Assembly: GCF_024666525.1 (NCBI RefSeq)
Contig: NZ_CP088294.1
Span: 186,001-250,000 of the forward strand
From: Pseudomonas sp. J452
GTDB taxonomy: Bacteria > Pseudomonadota > Gammaproteobacteria > Pseudomonadales > Pseudomonadaceae
Length of the DNA stretch: 64,000 nt
Direction of reading: 5' to 3'
Of this stretch, positions 27,766 to 35,203 are shown in pieces. Below the pieces are notes generated by a model. It was not told the origin of the DNA, searched no databases, and saw only the letters and a list, made by a program, of their open reading frames with translations. Within the stretch, counting starts at the first letter, position 1, and the number at the start of each line of letters is the position of its first letter. The position numbers and the translations under genes were made by a program.

Positions 27766-27800
27766 TAAATACCATATGGTTTTCAGATATCAAGTGGTAT
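27766..27800. promoter_or_regulatory. Operator-like inverted repeats between divergent operons
   Basis: ATACCA (27769-27774) and TGGTAT (27795-27800) form an inverted pair, and ACCATATGGT (27771-27780) is itself a perfect 10-bp palindrome. They lie between the SDR operon (minus) and the VOC/aldehyde dehydrogenase genes (plus). TAAATACC also occurs upstream of the TetR gene at 42961. Confidence 0.5.
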
Positions 27801-27907
27801 CTTAAAACCAAAAGGGAACGCAATGAGCTCCAGCCAGGCAGCGCATTGATGTTCATTGGCAGGTGAAATCAAGCGGAGCGGTTTGCAGGCAGCTCCCGGA
27901 GACCGAA

Positions 27908-28345
27908 ATGGCAATCAAGAAACTGGCGCACTACTCCATACGAACCAACGACCTCGATGCATCCTTCCGCTTCTATACCGAAGTCCTGTCATTTCGCAGC
28001 GGCTACAGGCCCCCGTTCCCCTTCCCTGGCATGTGGCTCTACGTGGGCGAAGATGAAAGCGAGTTCGGCGCCATCCACCTGATCGGAGTGGACACAGCCG
28101 ACTCCGAAGGGCTGATGCAATATCTCGGCGACCGCGTGGCCTATGACCAGGGAGGTACCGGCTCCGTCGACCACATTGCCTTCCTCGCCACGAACTGGCC
28201 CGAAATACGTGCACGCTGCAGGACCCGCGGGCTCCCGTTCTCCGAACGCGTCGTGCCTGACCTAGGGTTGCTGCAGGTGTTCCTGGTCGACCCCTCCGGC
28301 CTGACTGTCGAACTCAACTTTCCGGCCAGCGAGGCCAATGACTGA
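27908..28345 (+). CDS. VOC (glyoxalase/extradiol-fold) protein
   Basis: The 145-residue protein has two beta-alpha-beta-beta-beta units. Candidate metal ligands are His in KLAHYSIRTNDLDASFRFYT, His in SVDHIAFLAT and Glu in LTVELNFP, fitting the vicinal oxygen chelate superfamily. It could be a small lyase, isomerase or dioxygenase; the substrate is unknown. The start MAIKKLAHY at 27908 is chosen over an upstream in-frame start at 27863 because the fold begins there. It precedes the aldehyde dehydrogenase gene. Confidence 0.82.
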   Translation: MAIKKLAHYSIRTNDLDASFRFYTEVLSFRSGYRPPFPFPGMWLYVGEDESEFGAIHLIGVDTADSEGLMQYLGDRVAYDQGGTGSVDHIAFLATNWPEIRARCRTRGLPFSERVVPDLGLLQVFLVDPSGLTVELNFPASEAND

Positions 28346-28434
28346 AGCACCACCACCGTGTCCCAGGGCAACAAGCCAGGCACAGCAGACATCTCCATCA
28401 ACCTGTCCGGCACCGGCCGGATCGAGGACTCCTT

Positions 28435-30180
28435 ATGAGCGCAATCACTTCCATCGCACCGCCGAGTGGCGACTGCGTACAGGCCCAACTGGACGTGGCG
28501 CTTGAACGACTCTCAGAGCAACGACAGAGCTGGGCCAATCTGCCGGTCGGGGCTCGGATCGATCTACTCAAGAGCATCCGCAACAACCTGGCCCGGCGGG
28601 CGGCTGACTGGGTCGCCATCTCGGCACGGGACAAAGGACTGGACAATGCATCGCCCCTGCTCGGCGAAGAGTGGTCATCCGGCCCCTGGGCCCTGCTTAC
28701 CGGCATAGACACCCTGCAGCACACGTTGTCCGGGCTGGAGGGCCGCCGCCATCTCGATGGATTGCGCATACGCACGACGGTTTCCGGACAGGTGGCAGTG
28801 CGTGTGTTCCCCATGAGCGTTACCGATCGCCTTCTGCTCAGCGGAGTGGAAGCGGAAGTCTGGATGGAACCGGATATATCGGCCACGCAGTTCAAGGCAC
28901 ATGCGGCAGGAGCCTATTCCGAATCGGCGGAACCGCGTCGTGGAAGTCTCGCCCTTGTACTGGGAGCGGGCAACATCACCAGCATTGCGCCACTCGACGC
29001 GCTGCACAAACTGTACAGCGAGCACAGCGTAGTGTTGCTGAAGCTGAATCCAGTCACCGCATCTCTGCTGCCCGTCTTTGCCGACATCTTTGCGCCCCTG
29101 ATCGAGAAGGGATTTCTTGAGATCGTCAACGGGGACGCGGAAGTTGGCGCCTACCTCACCACACACCCGACGGTGGAGAGCATCCATATCACCGGCAGCG
29201 CCGCTTCCCACGATGCCATCGTCTTCGGCCCTGGCGAGGAAGGTGCCACGCGCAAGGCCCGGGGCACCCCGCTCAACAACCGCCCCATCACCAGCGAACT
29301 CGGCGCGGTGTGCCCCACCATCGTGGTACCGGGCGAGTGGACGGCTGCCGATCTACGCTTTCAGGCTCAGCACGTCGCCACCCAGAAACTGCACAACTCC
29401 GGTTTCAACTGTGTCGCCAGCCAGGTCCTCGTCCTGCCCAAGCAATGGGTTTTGCGCGAGCGATTCCTTGAGGAACTTCACCAGGCATTGGTAACCGCGC
29501 CACCACGCCCGCTCTACTACCCCGGTTCGCACGACAGACTGGCCTCCTTCAAACGAGGGGCCCCCACAACTCTGACCCTCAAGAGCCCGCCCGATGCTCC
29601 TCGCCTGCTAGCGTTCCGCGACCCGGACAGCGACGCCCAGGTCTTCCGAAACGAGGTTTTTGGCCCAGCCCTATGCGTGGTAGAAATCGACGGAGAGACA
29701 CCTGGGTCGTACCTGCAACATGCCATCGACTTCGCTAATCACCGGCTGCACGGCACGCTCGGCGCCAACATCATTATCGACCCCGAGACAGAGAAAGCCT
29801 TGAAGTTGGACTTCGAGCTCATGCTGTCCACGCTGAAATACGGCACCGTCGGTGTGAACGCATGGACCGGGCTCGCCTTCCTGCTGGCCCAAGTGCCCTG
29901 GGGAGCCTTCCCCGGCCACACGCTGGATGACATCCAGAGCGGGCGTGGCTTCGTGCACAACTGCCTGCTGCTTGATCGCCCACAACGCAGTATAGTTCGA
30001 GCCCCCTTCCGCCCCTTCCCCCGCGGACTGCTCCATGGCGACCTGGCCTTCCTGCCGCGACCACCATGGTTCGTCAACAATCGCAGCGGAACCGAAACGG
30101 CTCGCCGACTGGTCGAGTTCCAGCTAAATCCGTCGCTACTCCGGTTGCTCCGAATCTTCACCAGCGCACTAAGTGGCTAG
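28435..30180 (+). CDS. Divergent aldehyde dehydrogenase-family protein
   Basis: The 581-residue product has the ALDH fold with the active-site Glu288 in PITSELGAVCP and the catalytic Cys326 in NSGFNCVASQVLVLP. It also has the cofactor-region motif GSLALVLGAGNITSIAPLDA. It is longer and more divergent than standard ALDHs (about 500 residues), with an extended C-terminus (PFPRGLLHGDLAFLPRPPWF) that may interact with membranes or partners. It probably oxidises an aldehyde or acyl intermediate of the island pathway. The start follows GGAGGACTCCTT-like bases. Confidence 0.85.
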   Translation: MSAITSIAPPSGDCVQAQLDVALERLSEQRQSWANLPVGARIDLLKSIRNNLARRAADWVAISARDKGLDNASPLLGEEWSSGPWALLTGIDTLQHTLSGLEGRRHLDGLRIRTTVSGQVAVRVFPMSVTDRLLLSGVEAEVWMEPDISATQFKAHAAGAYSESAEPRRGSLALVLGAGNITSIAPLDALHKLYSEHSVVLLKLNPVTASLLPVFADIFAPLIEKGFLEIVNGDAEVGAYLTTHPTVESIHITGSAASHDAIVFGPGEEGATRKARGTPLNNRPITSELGAVCPTIVVPGEWTAADLRFQAQHVATQKLHNSGFNCVASQVLVLPKQWVLRERFLEELHQALVTAPPRPLYYPGSHDRLASFKRGAPTTLTLKSPPDAPRLLAFRDPDSDAQVFRNEVFGPALCVVEIDGETPGSYLQHAIDFANHRLHGTLGANIIIDPETEKALKLDFELMLSTLKYGTVGVNAWTGLAFLLAQVPWGAFPGHTLDDIQSGRGFVHNCLLLDRPQRSIVRAPFRPFPRGLLHGDLAFLPRPPWFVNNRSGTETARRLVEFQLNPSLLRLLRIFTSALSG

Positions 30181-30189
30181 CAAACGTCA

Positions 30190-30212
30190 AGCGGCGGGAC
30201 ATTCCCGCCGCT
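30190..30212 (+). terminator. Terminator-like hairpin after the aldehyde dehydrogenase gene
   Basis: A perfect 10-bp stem AGCGGCGGGA / TCCCGCCGCT with loop CAT lies 10 bases after the stop codon. There is no T run, so it may stall polymerase or protect the 3' end. Confidence 0.5.
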
Positions 30213-30276
30213 ACGACGACGGGCGACGTCATTGACAAGATAGTAGTGAAGCCAGCCGCTACGACTTCCCAGACAG

Positions 30277-30687
30277 TCACCTGGAACTGCGCAATACCTC
30301 GATAACCTGCTCTGCATTGGCCGAACATGCCCTGTCGACCGGTTTGTTTACCGTCTGGTCGATCACGGCAAGCAATCTCGCCTTATTGAGCTCCAGCCTA
30401 TGCTGGAGGGCTTCGATCTCGGCCACCTTGTTGCGAAGGGTCGACAACAGCTCCTCCCGGTTCCAGTTGGCGAAGTCGGGGGTCGGCAACAGGTGCTGGA
30501 TCTCGCTCAGGGAAAAGCCGGACTGCTGGGCACTGGTGATGATCTCCAGGAGATGCACAGTGTGGGGCAGATAGTCCCGATAACCATTTCCCTGGCGCTT
30601 GACCTGCGTGATCAGTCCTTGGGCTTCGTAGAAACGAATCTTCGAAGGCGTCAATCCACTGCGCCGTGCCAGTTCACCAATTCTCAT
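30277..30687 (-). CDS. MerR-family transcriptional regulator
   Basis: The 136-residue product has the MerR HTH and wing (MRIGELARRSGLTPSKIRFY then EAQGLITQVKRQGNGYRDYL) and a coiled-coil dimerisation helix (VAEIEALQHRLELNKARLLA). The effector region has one Cys (RACSANAEQ) and is not a metal-binding type. It is convergent with the aldehyde dehydrogenase gene and lies downstream of the metallo-hydrolase gene on the same strand. The target promoter is not evident. Confidence 0.9.
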   Translation of the reverse strand: MRIGELARRSGLTPSKIRFYEAQGLITQVKRQGNGYRDYLPHTVHLLEIITSAQQSGFSLSEIQHLLPTPDFANWNREELLSTLRNKVAEIEALQHRLELNKARLLAVIDQTVNKPVDRACSANAEQVIEVLRSSR

Positions 30688-30770
30688 GGACACTCCTCTT
30701 CCTGCGGCCTCGGATAGGGATGTTATGCCGTAAGCCCAAGGCCGACATCCATCGCAGTTTCCTGAAAGTG

Positions 30771-30809
30771 AAAAAGCCACCCCGAATCAGGCAATGATCC
30801 TGGGTGGCT
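30771..30809 (-). terminator. Rho-independent terminator after the metallo-hydrolase gene
   Basis: On the minus strand an 8-bp stem AGCCACCC / GGGTGGCT, with an inner ATCA/TGAT pairing, is followed by TTTTT. It lies about 50 bases past the stop at 30858. Confidence 0.75.
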
Positions 30810-30857
30810 GACCATACATACCGGCCTGACCAGGGCCTGAAAGGCTCTGGTAACTCG

Positions 30858-31811
30858 TCAGGGCTGTGGTGACGCTTCGCCAACCGCGATGCTCGCTGCC
30901 TTGAGAAGTCTGGGCAGCGTAGAGGTCACACGCCGGTCATGCGAAGGAACGATCACCAGCCTCGGGTTCGCCGCCTGCAGTTGGTGCAACGTGCCCAGGT
31001 TCGTCCGCACGGTTCCCGGATCTTCGTCGACCATGCGGCGGGACATCCAGGGGCGCTCCGCCGGAGTATCGACGCCCTCATGCTGCCAGGCCTGGTCACC
31101 GACCAATGCATAGTCGTGCTGTGGCGTTCGGATAAAGGCAACCACCGATCCCGGAGTGTGGCCGGCGATCGGAACAATCACGACGGAGCCATCGCCAAAG
31201 ACATCGTGGCTCGCCGGGAAGCCTGCGTACGCCGGACCGTCGAAGTTGAACACTTGGTAATTTAGCGCCCCGAAGCTACGTATCAACGCCGTGGCTTCCC
31301 CACCGATATTGATGAAGGCCCGCTCGGCCTTGTTTACAAAGACGGGAACGCCCTTGAGATCCTCGAGAGCCCCGACATGGTCCCAATGGCTGTGCGTGAT
31401 GAAGATGCCCTTGAGCTCGCTGGCCGAGATTCCCGCTGCCTGGAGTTGATCGACGAGAGGCGTTTGCACATGGATATTCGAGACCGTGCGCATGAGCCAC
31501 GGTACGGTTTTCATGTGCTCGGGCAAATTCCGCCCGAATCCACCCTCGAACACCAGAATTCCCTTGGGATGACGGACAATGAAACAATCCATGCCAAATG
31601 GCAGCTCTTGAAATCCACCGCCGCGATAGGCAAACAACGCATTCGAATCCATGGTTCCGGTTTCCGCCACCTCAATGCTTACTGTCGTGGCCGACAGTGG
31701 CGGTAGTACCGGCCCTGCCTGAGCGGGTGTGGGTAATTTTTGCGGCATGAAGGTCCATGCCAATGCGAGCAAGGGTGCGACGACCGCCCCTATCAAAATC
31801 TTCTTGATCAT
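30858..31811 (-). CDS. Secreted or membrane-anchored metallo-beta-lactamase-fold hydrolase
   Basis: The 317-residue product has an N-terminal hydrophobic segment (IGAVVAPLLALAWTF), probably a signal peptide or anchor, then the MBL fold. The dinuclear metal motif H-x-H-x-D-H is at residues 140-145 (HSHWDH). A third-ligand His lies in VPIAGHTPGSVVAF and an Asp in YALVGDQAWQHEG. The arrangement resembles lactonase-type or glyoxalase II-type enzymes. In this island a periplasmic lactonase or thioester hydrolase role is plausible but not shown. It lies 36 bases from the second ene-reductase gene. Confidence 0.87.
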   Translation of the reverse strand: MIKKILIGAVVAPLLALAWTFMPQKLPTPAQAGPVLPPLSATTVSIEVAETGTMDSNALFAYRGGGFQELPFGMDCFIVRHPKGILVFEGGFGRNLPEHMKTVPWLMRTVSNIHVQTPLVDQLQAAGISASELKGIFITHSHWDHVGALEDLKGVPVFVNKAERAFINIGGEATALIRSFGALNYQVFNFDGPAYAGFPASHDVFGDGSVVIVPIAGHTPGSVVAFIRTPQHDYALVGDQAWQHEGVDTPAERPWMSRRMVDEDPGTVRTNLGTLHQLQAANPRLVIVPSHDRRVTSTLPRLLKAASIAVGEASPQP

Positions 31812-31847
31812 CTTGTGCCTTCTCTTCGTTGTTATGGGTTTTCCGAT

Positions 31848-33074
31848 CTAGTCCTGGGCCATCCACTTGCGGTACCGGCGCGTGCGTTTGGCCACGTCTA
31901 GGCGCTCCATGATCAGTGCCAGGAGCGGCGACACATTGGGATTCGGAGAGCGGCCAAGGCTGATGGCGCGCATCTGGTACTTGATGCTGGCCATGTAGGC
32001 GCGGGCTGCCAGTAACTTGTGCCGCCAGCGTATAGGAGGTAATTTCGCATCCGCGTCCTGGGCGCGCTGCCAGCGTTTGGGTAGATGTGGATCGATGGCC
32101 ATCGCGGACGCCATGCCTGCCATGGCGATACCGCCAGCTACCACCCGTTCCGCCACTTCGCGCCGGTAGATGCCCCCGGTGACCATCAGTGGCATGCGCG
32201 CCGAGGACACCATGTCCTTGGCGAACTCCAGAAAGTACGCCTCCCTCGCAAGGGTACGGCCATCCCGCGAATCGCCCTGCATAGCGGGTGCCTCGTAACT
32301 GCCACCGGACAGCTCCACCAGGTCCACCGGGAGCTCGTTGAGCATCTCCAGTACGCACCTCGCGTCCGCGGTATCGAAGCCGCCGCGCTGGAAATCGGCG
32401 GAGTTCAACTTCACCGAAACACAGAAGGTCGGCGACACTTCGGCACGCACCGACTTGATGACCTCGAGCAGCAATCGGGCACGGTTTTCCAGTGAGCCTC
32501 CCCAGCGGTCGGTACGGCGGTTGCTGAGCGGGGAAAGAAACTGGCTAATCAGATAACCGTGTGCGGCATGGATTTGCACACCGGTAAAGCCGGCCTCCTC
32601 CGCCAACACCGCGGTTCGTGTGAAGCGGCGCACGATGTCATGGATATCCGCTTCAGTCATTTCCCGCGGGACCTGAAACATCCGCGACAACGCACCAAGC
32701 TCCAGCGGAACAGCGGAGGGCGCATAGGTTGGCTGCCCCATACTGGCCAGCATCTGCCGGCCTGGATGATTAATCTGCAGCCAGAATTGGGCACCTTGGC
32801 TACGCCCCACCTTTGCCCATTCGCAAAAACGATCAAGTTGTCGGTCGCTCTCAAGCACCACTCCACCAGGTCCTGTCAACGCACGCCGATCGATCATGAC
32901 GTTGCCGCTTAGGATCAGGCCGGCACCGCCGTCCGCCCAGGCTTGATAGAGGCGTAACAATTCATCAGACGGCAGATGCTCGGAATCCCCCATGTTCTCC
33001 TCCATCGCTGCCTTACAGAGACGGTTGGGGATTTCAGTTCCATTGGGTAGTGCGAGGGAATCGAAAAGGCTCAT
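31848..33074 (-). CDS. Old Yellow Enzyme-type NADH:flavin oxidoreductase (second copy)
   Basis: The 408-residue FMN ene-reductase has the same signatures as the 21253 gene: GAQFWLQINHPGRQMLASMG, FTGVQIHAAHGYLISQFLSP with NRRTDRWGGSLENRARLLLE, and PLMVTGGIYRREVAE. The two differ clearly, so they are not a recent duplication and may act on different enone intermediates. The start codon at 33074 lies inside an 11-bp inverted repeat (33070-33105). It is cotranscribed with the metallo-hydrolase. Confidence 0.9.
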   Translation of the reverse strand: MSLFDSLALPNGTEIPNRLCKAAMEENMGDSEHLPSDELLRLYQAWADGGAGLILSGNVMIDRRALTGPGGVVLESDRQLDRFCEWAKVGRSQGAQFWLQINHPGRQMLASMGQPTYAPSAVPLELGALSRMFQVPREMTEADIHDIVRRFTRTAVLAEEAGFTGVQIHAAHGYLISQFLSPLSNRRTDRWGGSLENRARLLLEVIKSVRAEVSPTFCVSVKLNSADFQRGGFDTADARCVLEMLNELPVDLVELSGGSYEAPAMQGDSRDGRTLAREAYFLEFAKDMVSSARMPLMVTGGIYRREVAERVVAGGIAMAGMASAMAIDPHLPKRWQRAQDADAKLPPIRWRHKLLAARAYMASIKYQMRAISLGRSPNPNVSPLLALIMERLDVAKRTRRYRKWMAQD

Positions 33075-33105
33075 GTGAACGACTCAGTAAAGTGGTTCAC
33101 ATGAG
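33070..33105. promoter_or_regulatory. Perfect 11-bp inverted repeat over the ene-reductase start codon
   Basis: CTCATGTGAAC (33070-33080) and GTTCACATGAG (33095-33105) are perfect inverted arms 14 bases apart. The proximal arm contains the start codon of the minus-strand ene-reductase gene. It may be a protein operator or an RNA hairpin that hides the start codon. Confidence 0.65.
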
Positions 33106-33204
33106 CGTAAGTTTAAAGATAGGTTTAAGGTCAACCATTCATTGAAGGCCCGAAACAAACATTGGGCTAAAGGCTGGAGTCTCTTGGCTCCCACTGACGT
33201 CGCA

Positions 33205-34107
33205 TCATGGATGCACGTCGCGTATACGCTCGCGCAGCCAGGTGTGCCCCGGGTCGTTTTCGGCACTACGCGGCCAGTACAGCATGATCTCCAACGGGGG
33301 AACCGCCAGTGGAACGGGTGCCTGATGGAGAGGTAGGCTTCCGGAAAAGCGCGCGGCGAAAAACTTGGGCAACACCAGCAGCAGATCGCTGGTCGCGGCG
33401 AGTTCGCACGCGGCATGGTAATGCTGGCAGCGCACCGCGACATCGCGCCGAAAGCCCTCCCGCTGCAGTGCCAAGTCTTCGACGACCGCACCGGTGCGAC
33501 GAGTCGATACGACGATATGCCTGCCCGACAGCCACGGTTTCAAACGGAGTGGCCCGCCGGCCAATGGGTGATCACTGCGCATTACCACGCACAGCTCGTC
33601 CTCCAGCAGTCGCTCCTGGGCAATCTCCTCGCCAATTGGGAAAGGTACGTCGATGGCAAGGTCAACTGCCCCCGATAGCAGTTCACGCTCCAGCCTGCTT
33701 CGCTCGATACCGGTGCTTTGCACCTGGAGGTGAGGCGCGCCCTGCAGCACACGCCTCATCAACGACGGCATCAGGACCGACTCCAACACATCGCGCATAC
33801 CCAGCACGAACCGTCTTGTCGAAGTGTCCGCCGGAAAACTCTGAGGACTCTTCAGAGTCTGCTGCAACGCTCGCAAGGCATCTGCCACCTCCGCCGCCAT
33901 AGCTTTGGCACGTGGCGTGGGGACGACACGGCGCCCATCCCGGACGAACAGGGGATCGTCGAACTGCTCACGCAAACGGCGCAATGCATTGCTGATGGCA
34001 GGCTGAGTCAAGTGGAGTTGGGCAGCTGCCTGGGTGACGCTGCCTGTGCGATGAATGGCGTCAAAAACCCGAAACAGGTTCAGGTCAATACGTTCCCCAC
34101 TGAGCAT
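33205..34107 (-). CDS. LysR-family transcriptional regulator
   Basis: The 300-residue product has the LysR HTH (DLNLFRVFDAIHRTGSVTQA then AAQLHLTQPAISNALRRLRE) of the NodD/NahR-like subgroup with the DPLFVRDGRRVVPTPRA motif. It also has a periplasmic-binding-type effector domain. It is divergent from the alpha/beta hydrolase gene at 34314 and upstream of the second ene-reductase gene on the same strand. An ATTCA-N9-TGAAT dyad at 34114-34132, just upstream of its start, is a likely binding site. Confidence 0.9.
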   Translation of the reverse strand: MLSGERIDLNLFRVFDAIHRTGSVTQAAAQLHLTQPAISNALRRLREQFDDPLFVRDGRRVVPTPRAKAMAAEVADALRALQQTLKSPQSFPADTSTRRFVLGMRDVLESVLMPSLMRRVLQGAPHLQVQSTGIERSRLERELLSGAVDLAIDVPFPIGEEIAQERLLEDELCVVMRSDHPLAGGPLRLKPWLSGRHIVVSTRRTGAVVEDLALQREGFRRDVAVRCQHYHAACELAATSDLLLVLPKFFAARFSGSLPLHQAPVPLAVPPLEIMLYWPRSAENDPGHTWLRERIRDVHP

Positions 34108-34113
34108 CTATAT

Positions 34114-34132
34114 ATTCACTCAAGAAATGAAT
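34114..34132. promoter_or_regulatory. Probable LysR binding site ATTCA-N9-TGAAT
   Basis: A dyad 7 bases upstream of the LysR start codon and facing the divergent hydrolase gene. The same ATTCATT-type arms occur upstream of the LysR gene at 48503. Confidence 0.5.
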
Positions 34133-34313
34133 AAACATCAAAAAATATAATTTAAACGAATGATCAATAGAAGTTAGATTGCTACTCCAACGTCTTCAGA
34201 ATACCCCATATGGCACACGCCGCTGATACCCGCACACCGAGCCCGTACCAAAGCCTGCCAATCGACTATCCACACCCCGTGGTCTTCGCAAACGCACACA
34301 CCAGGAGCGAAAT

Positions 34314-35133
34314 ATGAGTCAGGACGTGTTCCAGGAGCGAAGCATCCAAACTGTGCTTGGGAAGCTGCGCGTCCGGATCGGCGGAGAAGGCCCGGCGATT
34401 CTGTTCTGGCCGAGTCTGCTGATGGACGGAACGATGTGGAATGGGGTCGCTCACAGGCTACTGCCACGTTATCGGGTGGTCCTGATTGACCCGCCAGGCC
34501 ACGGTGGAAGCTCAGCGCTGGCACGCCGTTTCGACTTCCCGACCTGCGCCGAATGCATCGTCAATATCCTGGACGCACTGGACATCCATCGAGCCCATTA
34601 CGTCGGCAACTCGTGGGGGGGCGATGATCGGCGGAACCTTTGCCGCGCGCCATCCTGATCGCATCGGCGTAGCCATCCTCATGAACGGCACGGCCTCGCC
34701 TTGCGGCCCACGACAGCGCCTGCAATTCCAACTGATGGTCCAGATCGGACGCCTGTTGCGTGGTATCCGGGGACCTCTCCGGGCAAGCGCAACTGCCGCA
34801 TTCCTGGGCCCCACCAGCCTGAGGGAAAGGCCAGAGATCGTGGCGAGTGTTCGTGCTGCGCTGGAGAGAATCGATTTCCGATCAGCGCGCTGGGCTGTGG
34901 AGAGCGTCGTCCTTCGCCGTCCGGACCAGCACGGGCTGCTCCAGACCATCCGTACCCCAGTCATGGTCGTCGCCGGCGTCGAAGATGCGACCTTCCCGGT
35001 TGCCGAGACTCGCGCCATGGCAGACGCCATACCGGATTCATCATTCGTCGTGATGCAAAGGGCGGCGCATCTCGCCGGCCTGGAATGCCCCGCCGAAACC
35101 AGCAACATGATCGAAGCTTTCATCCGTCGCTAG
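34314..35133 (+). pseudogene. Alpha/beta hydrolase with one-base frameshift in a G7 run
   Basis: The first frame starts at 34314 after CAGGAG and encodes an alpha/beta hydrolase N-terminus with oxyanion region LIDPPGHGGSS and nucleophile elbow GNSWGG. At the G run 34615-34621 the frame shifts by one base. The continuation in another frame (GGTFAARHPDRIGVAILMNG onwards) carries the acid VVAGVEDATFPV and the His MQRAAHLAGLE and ends at 35133. With six G instead of seven, a normal enzyme of about 272 residues would result. This may be a sequencing error, a recent mutation or a slippage-controlled gene. Confidence 0.85.
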
Positions 35134-35203
35134 GAATGAACTCGACAGCCACGTTCGACGAGGTGCTCGACATCGCCGCCATCGACGCGTGACCAGGCCG
35201 GCG

